Source of the DNA: Leptolinea sp. UBA5203
GTDB lineage: Bacteria; Chloroflexota; Anaerolineae; Anaerolineales; Anaerolineaceae
Length of the DNA: 64,000 nt
Reading direction: 5' to 3'
Assembly: GCA_002412765.1 (NCBI GenBank)
Contig: DHVR01000037.1
Location: 1 to 64,000, forward strand
This document shows positions 1 to 7,654 of this stretch, in pieces; position 1 is the first letter of the stretch; every line of letters begins with the position of its first letter. Under the pieces are notes generated by a model. It worked only from the letters and a program-made list of their open reading frames with translations, ran no database searches and was not told where the DNA came from. Both the position numbers and the translations under genes were made by a program.

Positions 1-122
1 TCCAACAAATGGGGTGCACTACACATTTCAGTGGGCTGTTTTTTATTTTGTCTGGAGAAATCCCCGTTAATTTGGAAAAGTGATCAACGCATAATATAAA
101 CAATAGTTCCTGTCTTTAATTT

Positions 123-169
123 AAAAAAACCTCCTCTAAAATTCGCTTTTCAAAATTTTGGAGGAGGTT
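123..169 (-). terminator. Intrinsic terminator of the two-component operon
   Basis: Read on the minus strand, arms at 161-169 and 128-136 (AACCTCCTC / GAGGAGGTT) form a 9-bp stem that runs directly into seven T's. It lies about 20 bases past the stop codon of the response regulator. The 122 bases before it, to the window edge, hold nothing I can support. Confidence 0.8.
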
Positions 170-187
170 GGAGGGGGTTTATGTCCC

Positions 188-1291
188 TCATGAACTATAA
201 TCGGAAAGGTAAGCCGCCACCGCTCCTGCCCGGCTGTGAACATCCATCTTCGAAAAAACGGACTTAATGTGCCGTTTGACGGTGTTGGGAGAAATAAACA
301 ACTCATCTGCGATCTCTTTATTTTCCTTCCCACGGGCCAATAAGGCCATCACTTGTTTTTCTCGGTCTGTTAAATTGTAGCGGTTTTCATCCGCCAGCAT
401 CGGCAAAGCAGCTTTGGAGACTTCGCGCAGGAACAATCGGCGTTCAAAATTTTGTTTTTCAAAATATCCATTGATATTAAACGTCCGATAGATCTCCTCA
501 ATGGCCTGAATGCGCTGCTCACCGCTGACCACAAACACCGGTATAAAGGCCGCACGGATCAATTGCAACAGGCGGTTTCCTTCCGGATAGATATCCTTAA
601 AAGATTCCCCCACAGACCCGTTACCCATACGATTGGGCGTCAAATTGAGATCCATAATCGCCAGGATGAATTTCTCGTGCAACAGCAGCCCATGTGCCTG
701 CCCATAACTGGTACAGGAGCGGACGAGATAACCCTCATCTTCCAGAAGTTCCTGCAGGATGGAAAGCCATCCCGGATCATCTTCCACCAGCAGAACGCTG
801 CCTTTCGTAGCTTGCGCACTCGTGGGGCTACCAGACTGAACAGGGGGGGTATTTGACAAATTCCGATGATCAGGCCCGCTGCTGCCATCCACATTCGGTT
901 CTTCCAAAGCGGAGTAGATCAACTCATTGAAGGCTTTGCGATTGAAATTTTCCTTACGCAAACAACTATACGCACCATAATCTTTCATCACCTGAACAGT
1001 AAGTTCAACTGTAGCATAACCGGTGAGGAGGATAGTTACACATCCGGGCTGTTGCTTATGAGCCGCGCCCAGAATCGTCAGACCATCCTGATTCCGGTGA
1101 TCTTCATCATTCAGCGACAAATCGGCGATCAACAGCCGAAAGGATTTCTTTTTCAATTCGGCCAGAGCAAGGGAGGCTTGATTGGTGACAACAACAGAAA
1201 AGCCCATCTCTTCCAGAATCTCTTCCAGAATTGCCTGCCAGGAAGAATCGTCTTCTAATATCAGGGCGTATCCCAAGTCAGGTTGTTTCAT
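188..1291 (-). CDS. Response regulator with two receiver domains and LuxR-type HTH
   Basis: A 367-aa DNA-binding response regulator. Residues ~8-130 are a first receiver: acidic EDD at 13-15, predicted phospho-acceptor Asp57 in LLIADLSL, the Thr of LLTGYA and the Lys of LRKENF. Residues ~164-295 are a second receiver (LLVEDD, Asp214 in AIMDLNL) with an unusual insertion after the Asp loop. Residues ~305-362 are a LuxR/NarL-type helix-turn-helix (LTDREKQVMALLARGKENKE, then ISPNTVKRHIKSVFSKM). The start overlaps the stop of the upstream kinase gene as ATGA, so the two are almost certainly co-translated partners. Two receivers before one output domain is uncommon and suggests two phosphate inputs; which receiver is phosphorylated by the neighbour is unknown. 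Confidence 0.9.
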   Translation of the reverse strand: MKQPDLGYALILEDDSSWQAILEEILEEMGFSVVVTNQASLALAELKKKSFRLLIADLSLNDEDHRNQDGLTILGAAHKQQPGCVTILLTGYATVELTVQVMKDYGAYSCLRKENFNRKAFNELIYSALEEPNVDGSSGPDHRNLSNTPPVQSGSPTSAQATKGSVLLVEDDPGWLSILQELLEDEGYLVRSCTSYGQAHGLLLHEKFILAIMDLNLTPNRMGNGSVGESFKDIYPEGNRLLQLIRAAFIPVFVVSGEQRIQAIEEIYRTFNINGYFEKQNFERRLFLREVSKAALPMLADENRYNLTDREKQVMALLARGKENKEIADELFISPNTVKRHIKSVFSKMDVHSRAGAVAAYLSDYSS

Positions 1292-3549
1292 GGTGCACTC
1301 CCATCCACTGGAAATTGTAAGGTGAAAACTGTGCCATGCTGTCCATCACTTTGTACCCAAACCGCACCGCCCAGACGAGCCATGATGGTCCGCACCCACC
1401 ACAGGCCAAACCCCATGCGTTGTTTCACCTGAGGCTGGCTGCGAGAGAATTGGAACTCAAAGATTTTTCGTTGAATTTCATCCGGAATCCCTGGGCCGTC
1501 ATCTTCAATACGTACCAAAATCTCACCAGCCACCTGTTCAGCGCGGATGTAAATATGTCCATTTTCCTGCATGGCATGAACGGCATTATCAATTAAATTC
1601 GCAAAAACCATACGCAGAACCTGGAAACCGGCAAAAACCGGAGGCAGGTGCTCCATGTCTTGTACATCAACCAGCACGCTGGGAGGTATATGGCAGGTCT
1701 GTAAGGTGTCCTGTAAACAATCCGCCAGGATGACCGATTGTTTTTGGATGGGATGCAGCAAATGCAAATTTTCCTGCATGATCTCCATCGCCTGACGGGC
1801 GCTATCCTCAATGGCGGTTAGATTTTTCTTTAAATAAGATTCTTGTTCCAATAAATCAGCATATCGATCCTGCAAACCCTGCACGCGCACCGGGATGGTA
1901 CCGAATTTATTATTTAGTTGATGCAGTAAATTGGCAGCCACATCCCCCAGAGCAGCAAAGGTTTCCACCAGAGTTGCTTGATTTTGTGCGTGCTGTACAG
2001 CTTCAATTGAATCCCGATTCTGCAATGCCAGTACGGCATAATGAGCCAGGATGGAGATAACTTTTTCATCCCAACTGGAGATGGTAAAACGAGCAGCCTC
2101 ACTTCGCGCGTAAAAGACACACAGTACACCGGAAGTACGCTGATGCTGGCCGTCTCCCCCACTCAGGGGCAGAACCAGACCGTGGTTCCATTCCAGTGGC
2201 ATGGATTGCCCTTCAGGCCACCAGGCGCTGATTTGTTCCAGGTTTTCAATCGGTTTGATTCTGGCATTACTCATCACGTCCATCAGCAACGCTTCCTGTA
2301 CGGGTAACCCCCCCAAACTCTGCACCCCCTCCGTTCCGGCCGCTAGGATCAATTTCTGATGATCCTCCAGCCAGATTCCACAATCCACCGCGTTGACCAG
2401 TTCAATCACTTTGCAGACGATAAGATCCAAAACCGGAGTCAGACCATCACACAAAATGCTCTCGGAGATTTCCTTCAGGGATTCAAGCAGCTTCACTTCC
2501 TGAATGGCAATGGTTGCCTGGGTGGCAAAAGCATGCAGCAGATGGCTGTCTGCTTCACTGAATGCGCCAATCCGCGGACTTTCCAGATTCAACACACCTT
2601 CCAATCTGCCGCTGGCGCTAACCAAAGGCACAGCCAATTCCGAACGCATTTCCAGATCGCGATAAAGCGGATGGTAAATATCCGTCCATGGCGGTTGTTT
2701 TACATCTTCCAAACAAAGTGACTTCCGATATTTTGCCACCCAGCCCATGACACTATGTTCATCAATCCGTAGATCTTCCGAGACAGGCGCGTGCTCAAAT
2801 TCTCCGGCAAAGGCTGCCGATATGAGGAACTCGCCCTTTTTATCCACCAGTCTAAAAACGCCATAGTGAGCGTCCAGAACTTCCAGTGCCATTTGCAGAA
2901 TGGTCTCAAGCGTTTCCTGTAAATCCAGCCGGGAGGAGATAAGCATACCCGCCCTTCGCAGACGTGCGTTTTCCTCTTCCTTCCGCGCCAGATGCTGATC
3001 CGCACTGGCCGAACGATGGGCATGAAAAATGGCCATAGCCGCCTGGTTGACAAAATTTTCCAGCAGCAGCAGCTCAAGTTCAGAGAAATGTCGTTCTTCA
3101 TACAAATAAACATATAACAGCCCGACAATGGCGTCGCCAATAATTAGAGGGAAGGCAGCACCGGTTTTTACCCCCTGGGAGGCCATTTTTGGATTAAGTT
3201 GCAAGGTCAGATCAGAATAGGAGACCACGGATTGCCGCGAATCAATAGCCCGCGCCCCAAGGCCGTGTTCGCGCGGTGCACGATCCGGAATATATTGAAT
3301 ACGTTCGTCGGCGGTTACGCTGGAACAAGCCGTAAACTGACCTTGTGTTTCATCATAAGCATAAAGAATAGCTGAGGAACCTGGAATTACTTTAACCGCA
3401 CTGCGGCCAATCAAGCCAAGGATTTCTTCAATAGGCTTGGAGGTTTTTGCGTCCAGATTATTGATCGCCTGGCTGATGGTATTTAAACTCGCCAAAGCTT
3501 GCAGCAAACGTGCCGAGGTGATTTCTTCGGTCATTTGAAGATTGTCCAT
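1288..3549 (-). CDS. GAF-domain sensor histidine kinase, soluble
   Basis: A 753-aa histidine kinase without membrane segments, so probably a cytoplasmic sensor. Three GAF-like modules fill residues ~20-170, ~205-355 and ~365-515. A dimerisation/phospho-acceptor helix follows around residue 550 (LLHQLNNKFGTIP, with His before QLNN), then a HATPase domain with N box (FANLIDNAVHAM), G1 box (EDDGPGIP) and G2 box (MGFGLWWVRTIMARLGG). The phospho-acceptor motif differs from the common HDLR form but fits HisKA variants. It overlaps the response regulator by four bases. No good SD precedes the ATG and the predicted promoter lies only about ten bases upstream, so the mRNA may be nearly leaderless. Confidence 0.9.
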   Translation of the reverse strand: MDNLQMTEEITSARLLQALASLNTISQAINNLDAKTSKPIEEILGLIGRSAVKVIPGSSAILYAYDETQGQFTACSSVTADERIQYIPDRAPREHGLGARAIDSRQSVVSYSDLTLQLNPKMASQGVKTGAAFPLIIGDAIVGLLYVYLYEERHFSELELLLLENFVNQAAMAIFHAHRSASADQHLARKEEENARLRRAGMLISSRLDLQETLETILQMALEVLDAHYGVFRLVDKKGEFLISAAFAGEFEHAPVSEDLRIDEHSVMGWVAKYRKSLCLEDVKQPPWTDIYHPLYRDLEMRSELAVPLVSASGRLEGVLNLESPRIGAFSEADSHLLHAFATQATIAIQEVKLLESLKEISESILCDGLTPVLDLIVCKVIELVNAVDCGIWLEDHQKLILAAGTEGVQSLGGLPVQEALLMDVMSNARIKPIENLEQISAWWPEGQSMPLEWNHGLVLPLSGGDGQHQRTSGVLCVFYARSEAARFTISSWDEKVISILAHYAVLALQNRDSIEAVQHAQNQATLVETFAALGDVAANLLHQLNNKFGTIPVRVQGLQDRYADLLEQESYLKKNLTAIEDSARQAMEIMQENLHLLHPIQKQSVILADCLQDTLQTCHIPPSVLVDVQDMEHLPPVFAGFQVLRMVFANLIDNAVHAMQENGHIYIRAEQVAGEILVRIEDDGPGIPDEIQRKIFEFQFSRSQPQVKQRMGFGLWWVRTIMARLGGAVWVQSDGQHGTVFTLQFPVDGSAP

Positions 3550-3564
3550 AAGAGATTTACATCC

Positions 3565-3592
3565 ATTATACCGGAGAAAAAAAGAATGTCAT
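3565..3592 (-). promoter_or_regulatory. Predicted sigma70-type promoter of the kinase-regulator operon
   Basis: On the minus strand ATGACA (3592-3587) and TATAAT (3570-3565) are separated by 16 bp. The -35 lies inside the right arm of the glnA terminator hairpin, and transcription would start only ~10 bases before the kinase ATG. Confidence 0.5.
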
Positions 3593-3613
3593 CCCGGGTT
3601 AGCGGGATGACAT
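3576..3613 (-). terminator. Intrinsic terminator of glnA
   Basis: Arms ATGTCATCCCG (3613-3603 read on minus) and CGGGATGACAT (3596-3586) form an 11-bp stem followed on the minus strand by a T-rich run. It lies just downstream of the glnA stop at 3641. Confidence 0.85.
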
Positions 3614-3640
3614 ATCAAAGAAAGACGCCAACTGTGAATG

Positions 3641-4978
3641 TTATGCGGTTTCGAGATACCTTTCGACTTCCCAATCCATCACCCGAATGCGATACTCTTC
3701 CCACTCGGATAATTTAGCCCTTGTAAAGGCTTCATAAATGTTCTCACCCAAAGCTTTCTTGAGAATTTCGTCTCCTTTCAAAGCTGTCAATGCCTGATTT
3801 AATGAACCTGGCAATTGATCGATACCCATTGTCTCACGTTCTTCTACCGTCAAATCGTAAATATTGATATCACGGGAAGGTTTCGGAGGAACCATCTTAT
3901 TATCAATTCCGTCCAAAGCAGCCGCCAGCATCACGGTAAAAGCCAAGTATGGATTACAAGTGGGATCCGGGCAGCGTAGTTCGGCACGTACTGCGTTTTT
4001 CATGCCTGCATTTCCACGGGGAATTCGGATGAGAGCCGATCGATTGGTTTGAGCCCAGCCAATATAAACGGGGGCTTCATAACCAGGAACTAATCGTTTA
4101 TACGAATTTACCGAAGGGGCCAATACAGCAGATAGCGCTTTGGCATGGTGTAACTGACCAGCGATAAAACTATGAGCCAAATCAGAAAGGAAAAATTCAT
4201 CTGCGCCATCGAAAAATAAATTCTCGCCACCCTTCGTAAAGAGAGACTGGTGGCAGTGCATTCCTGAACCGTTGATACCGTATACTGGTTTCGGCATAAA
4301 GGAAGCCACGATGCCATGCTGTGCTGCAATGGCTTTGATAGTGTATTTAAAGGTAAGTACATTGTCGGCAGTTTTTAAGGCATCCGCAAAACGGAAATCA
4401 ATTTCATGCTGACCAATGGCCACTTCATGATGTCCAACTTCAATTTCCAGGCCCATTTGGTTCAAAGCTTCAATCAATTCATTGCGGACATTTACCGCTT
4501 CATCATTGGCAGAAAAATCAAAATAGCTGCCTACATCAAAAGGAACAGGCTTTGTTGTATCACCATTTTTCTTGAATAGGAAAAATTCCGGTTCAGGGCC
4601 AACATTGTAGACCCAACCGCGTTTGTCCAATTCAGCAATCATTCGTTTTAAGGCTCCACGAGGATCCCCAAGGAAGGGGCTGCCATCTGGAAGATAGATA
4701 TCACAAAAGAAACGTGCGCGCTTTAAATTTTCAGGTGTCCAAGGCAAAACCGCATAGGTATCGCGATCAATGCTCAAATGCATATCACTTTCCTGAATAC
4801 GGGCAAAACCCTGCACAGAAGAACCATCAAACCACAGACCATTTTCCAAAGCTCCTGCCAACTGAGCCACGGGTGCATCCACACTTTTTATCGCGCCGGT
4901 CACGTCGGTGAACTGCAAGGATATAAATTTTACGTTGTCTTCCTTCACGCGGGAAAGAATATCTTTGACACTGAGCAT
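3641..4978 (-). CDS. glnA: Glutamine synthetase, type I
   Basis: ATP-dependent condensation of glutamate and ammonium to glutamine in the cytoplasm. The 445-aa product has the expected length for GSI. Visible motifs are the N-terminal beta-grasp signature (WFDGSSVQGFARIQESDMHL), the metal/substrate site NGSGMHCHQSLF and the ATP-site block KRLVPGYEAPVYIGW. The C-terminal region (INIYDLTVEE) lacks the usual adenylylation-site context of GSI-beta enzymes, so it looks like the GSI-alpha subdivision. A longer open frame reaches 5074, but the start at 4978 has a perfect AGGAGG and matches family N termini. A 22-bp dyad next to the predicted -35 suggests transcriptional control. Confidence 0.96.
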   Translation of the reverse strand: MLSVKDILSRVKEDNVKFISLQFTDVTGAIKSVDAPVAQLAGALENGLWFDGSSVQGFARIQESDMHLSIDRDTYAVLPWTPENLKRARFFCDIYLPDGSPFLGDPRGALKRMIAELDKRGWVYNVGPEPEFFLFKKNGDTTKPVPFDVGSYFDFSANDEAVNVRNELIEALNQMGLEIEVGHHEVAIGQHEIDFRFADALKTADNVLTFKYTIKAIAAQHGIVASFMPKPVYGINGSGMHCHQSLFTKGGENLFFDGADEFFLSDLAHSFIAGQLHHAKALSAVLAPSVNSYKRLVPGYEAPVYIGWAQTNRSALIRIPRGNAGMKNAVRAELRCPDPTCNPYLAFTVMLAAALDGIDNKMVPPKPSRDINIYDLTVEERETMGIDQLPGSLNQALTALKGDEILKKALGENIYEAFTRAKLSEWEEYRIRVMDWEVERYLETA

Positions 4979-5028
4979 TTGAACCTCCTGGTTTTTGCCT
5001 TTTATGCATTTCCTAATCTTATGCCATG

Positions 5029-5056
5029 ATTTTATCGGTCTCCCGAGATTAAGCAA
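5029..5056 (-). promoter_or_regulatory. Predicted glnA promoter
   Basis: Minus-strand TTGCTT (5056-5051) and TAAAAT (5034-5029) have a 16-bp spacer, placing the start of transcription ~45 bases before the glnA ATG. The -35 is weak, consistent with a regulated promoter. Confidence 0.4.
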
Positions 5057-5076
5057 ATGACCCAAATGGGTCATTT
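5055..5076. promoter_or_regulatory. 22-bp dyad upstream of glnA, probable operator
   Basis: AAATGACCCA and TGGGTCATTT are perfect inverted repeats around a two-base centre. The dyad overlaps the predicted -35 of glnA by two bases and has no T-run on either side, so it reads as a protein-binding site rather than a terminator. It does not match the GlnR/TnrA consensus as I know it. Confidence 0.5.
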
Positions 5077-5130
5077 TATCTGATTTAGGCGGTTATGGGG
5101 CGTCCTGTCCAAACTGGATATTGCTTTATA

Positions 5131-5165
5131 AAGCAAAAAGAGCACCTGTTGCCAGATGCTCTTTT
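5131..5165 (-). terminator. Intrinsic terminator of the cold-shock gene
   Basis: Arms AAAAGAGCA (5136-5144) and TGCTCTTTT (5157-5165) pair. On the minus strand the hairpin runs into TTTTTG. It sits ~36 bases after the csp stop. Confidence 0.8.
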
Positions 5166-5200
5166 GAATATACGTGAGTATATTTGATGGTTAAGAAGAA

Positions 5201-5410
5201 CTAGAGAGCAGTTACTTCTTTGGCCTGGGGGCCTTTGCCATCAACAATCACTTCAAATTCCACGCGGGAACCATCGATCAAAGAACGATAGCCGTCGCCA
5301 CGAATTGCGCTATAGTGAACGAAAATATCGCCACCAGAATCACGTTCGATAAAGCCATAGCCTTTATCTTTGTTAAACCATTTAACCGTACCACTTTCAC
5401 GATTAGACAT
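5201..5410 (-). CDS. Cold-shock domain protein (CspA family)
   Basis: A 69-aa single-stranded nucleic-acid-binding RNA chaperone, the usual Csp length. RNP1 (KGYGFIE) and RNP2 (DIFVHYSAI) are intact, and the N terminus SGTVKWFNKDKGYGF is canonical. AAGGAGTT precedes the ATG. A near-consensus promoter ~100 bases upstream implies a long 5' untranslated region, typical of cold-shock genes where the leader controls temperature-dependent translation. The gene has its own promoter and terminator, so it is a monocistron. Confidence 0.95.
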   Translation of the reverse strand: MSNRESGTVKWFNKDKGYGFIERDSGGDIFVHYSAIRGDGYRSLIDGSRVEFEVIVDGKGPQAKEVTAL

Positions 5411-5516
5411 ACGAAAAGAACTCCTTATTACTTATACGTCAGTGTAGATTTCTAGATTTTCCAGATTCTGGGGGACATCATACAAACACACGTGACTTTT
5501 ATTGAATGTTATCACA

Positions 5517-5544
5517 ATTATACCATAATATTTAAAATTGTCTA
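5517..5544 (-). promoter_or_regulatory. Promoter of the cold-shock gene
   Basis: Minus-strand TAGACA (5544-5539) and perfect TATAAT (5522-5517) with a 16-bp spacer. Predicted start near 5510, giving a ~100-base leader. The rest of 5411-5666 shows no gene. Confidence 0.65.
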
Positions 5545-5666
5545 ACAAATCAAGGGTTTTGATGGATTTTAATCCAATTTTTAGCTATTTACCCTTACAA
5601 CCTAGTTTGTTTTCAGATTTTGCATACCTCCACAAGTGATTTAGGCCTTTTATTCAACTTTGCAAT

Positions 5667-7235
5667 CTAATGCACCATCCCAGAGAGCTTCCAATCTGCT
5701 GGATTTTGAAACTGCAAGGCAGTTTGCGGAGTATTTAATAAAGCCAAACGTGTGAATATTTCCCCTAGCAGGTCATTCCCCAGTTCATATGCTTCCAAAG
5801 CATGCTGGTAAGAGAAATCGCTAAGGAGTTTTACGGCATCCTCTGGATGTGAGGGTAATAAACTAAGCGCTGCTTGTTCAACAATTTCTTTTCTAATCAG
5901 TGTGTTTTGCTCATAATCCATCCACGTTTTTTCAACAATCTCATGCAGGGCTTGATAAAAAAGATTGGTCAAATTTCCGATATTTTCGAATAACCAATAT
6001 GCCGAATCAGCTTCATATCGATTTTTTTCAAGCCATTCCCCTTTCTGGTACACCACAGGTATTTGGGTTGAACAAGCATATAAAGGAACATGAGGAGAAG
6101 TGGATGCGGCGGCCAACCCCGCAAAAAGAACACCGCCCAGTAAATCGGGCAGCCAGGCTCGGCTTTGAGTTACCCAGGATGTGACAGTGTTGGCTGTGCC
6201 GATCAAACGCGCTTTCCCCCAAACAGGTGCGTACCGATAATGACCACTTTGTTCCTCAATATTATGGGGAAAAATTTCATCCATAGCATGATACTCATCA
6301 AATTCCGTGTGCGGATAATAGGATTTTAAGACCTTCAGGATATCAGCAGGTTTCAGCGCTTGATCCGGCTGCCAGAACAAAGGATAGTCCTTGGCAGCAT
6401 CCAGGGCATCTAATCCTGCAGAGGGCTTCAAGGTTTGGATGCCACCCCAAACACGCAATTGATTACCATGTGAGCGCAAGGTGCTGCCCGTATAGCCGGA
6501 AGGATAATTTCGCGGCGCAGGCATCTCATGGGTACCATAAGCGCGTGATGCATGGAAAGGTCCCTGCTTAGGATTCCATAAGCCGTGCTTTTCTGCAAAC
6601 GAGAGCAAATCAGGCGCGCATAAATAATTATTGGGATCTTCAGGATGAATTTCAGCCAATCGGAATGAATTCGCCATCACCACAAAACAATCATCCGGAA
6701 CCCTGGCTGCTGCCCAATGAAATCCCTGATACTGTTCAATTAACCAGGCTTCCTGCGGATCAGCCAGAATATAGATGTCCCCTCTAGCCCCGTAAGTTTC
6801 CGTAAGGGACCCTACCAGTTCCACGCCCTCCCTGGCCGTCTTACAGCGTTCCAAGACCAGGGTCATCATAAAATCACCCACCACCGTTTCCGGCCAGGGA
6901 GATATTTTTTCCACTTTATCATTCACCAGCGCCCCCGTACTGGCACCGGCACTGACCTGATATTGATTAATCCCCCCCAACACCATGGGCATTGCCCAGG
7001 ATTTCCGAGCAGCCACAATAGCCATATAAGCATAAGTCCTGGCAACTTGGGCCAATTCAATTCCGGATTTTCCTGGCATCGTACTGGGAATTTGAATCAA
7101 TGACGGAAGAGAATGTTCCCGGGCGGGTACTGAAATTAGTTGGGTTGCCATGGTAGCAACTGCATCACAGTTCCGGCCAACCAGCACAGAACCATCCAAT
7201 GTAGCTTTCTTTCCTGCTGCAAGCATATAACACAT
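5667..7235 (-). CDS. Peptidase family C69 dipeptidase (PepD-like Ntn hydrolase)
   Basis: A 522-aa protein whose second residue is Cys (MCYMLAAGKKATLDGSVLVG). In family C69 this Cys becomes the N-terminal nucleophile after Met removal or self-processing. The following GKKATLDGS...GRNCD block matches the family start. There is no signal peptide, so it should act in the cytoplasm, cleaving dipeptides with broad specificity. Length fits the family (~450-550 aa). It is a monocistron; a TATAAT-like box at 7283-7288 may be its -10 but no good -35 is seen. Confidence 0.88.
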   Translation of the reverse strand: MCYMLAAGKKATLDGSVLVGRNCDAVATMATQLISVPAREHSLPSLIQIPSTMPGKSGIELAQVARTYAYMAIVAARKSWAMPMVLGGINQYQVSAGASTGALVNDKVEKISPWPETVVGDFMMTLVLERCKTAREGVELVGSLTETYGARGDIYILADPQEAWLIEQYQGFHWAAARVPDDCFVVMANSFRLAEIHPEDPNNYLCAPDLLSFAEKHGLWNPKQGPFHASRAYGTHEMPAPRNYPSGYTGSTLRSHGNQLRVWGGIQTLKPSAGLDALDAAKDYPLFWQPDQALKPADILKVLKSYYPHTEFDEYHAMDEIFPHNIEEQSGHYRYAPVWGKARLIGTANTVTSWVTQSRAWLPDLLGGVLFAGLAAASTSPHVPLYACSTQIPVVYQKGEWLEKNRYEADSAYWLFENIGNLTNLFYQALHEIVEKTWMDYEQNTLIRKEIVEQAALSLLPSHPEDAVKLLSDFSYQHALEAYELGNDLLGEIFTRLALLNTPQTALQFQNPADWKLSGMVH

Positions 7236-7654
7236 AATCGTCTCCCATGAATCCTTAATGTTGTTGGTTTAGCTATAGTGTAATTATACAAGATGCGAAG
7301 TTCGAAACCAGGAAGACATGAGATTGGGCAGCAAGGAATTTAAAATCATATTTGAGAAAATAATGTTAACCCTGCCATTAAGAAGATGAATAACAAAAAT
7401 GAATGAGAGTACAGAAAATGATCCAAAAGGTTTTCAAAAAAATATCGCTGCATAAACCATTAGCATCTGGGTTTATTTGTTTCCATTCAACACCCCAAAG
7501 AAAACGACTATCATCCACTAGTCAGAATCTGTATAATATTTAAATACACGTTTATAAGCAACGGTCCATGATGATCCATTTTTATACCATAACAAGCCGC
7601 TCCCTGATAAGGGCCCATTATTTGTATGCTGAAAAATTATGAAGGAATCTGTAA
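7236..7654. other. Intergenic region between divergent genes
   Basis: About 420 bases with no credible gene. It must hold both divergent promoters. A TATAAT at 7532-7537 (plus) lacks a clear -35, and a TATAAT on the minus strand at 7288-7283 serves the dipeptidase at best weakly. A 23-codon frame from 7318 is not convincing. Confidence 0.5.

Noticed and set aside
7318..7389. Small ORF of 23 codons in the dipeptidase-sensor intergenic region
   Set aside because: Weak SD, no conservation evidence and AT-rich context.
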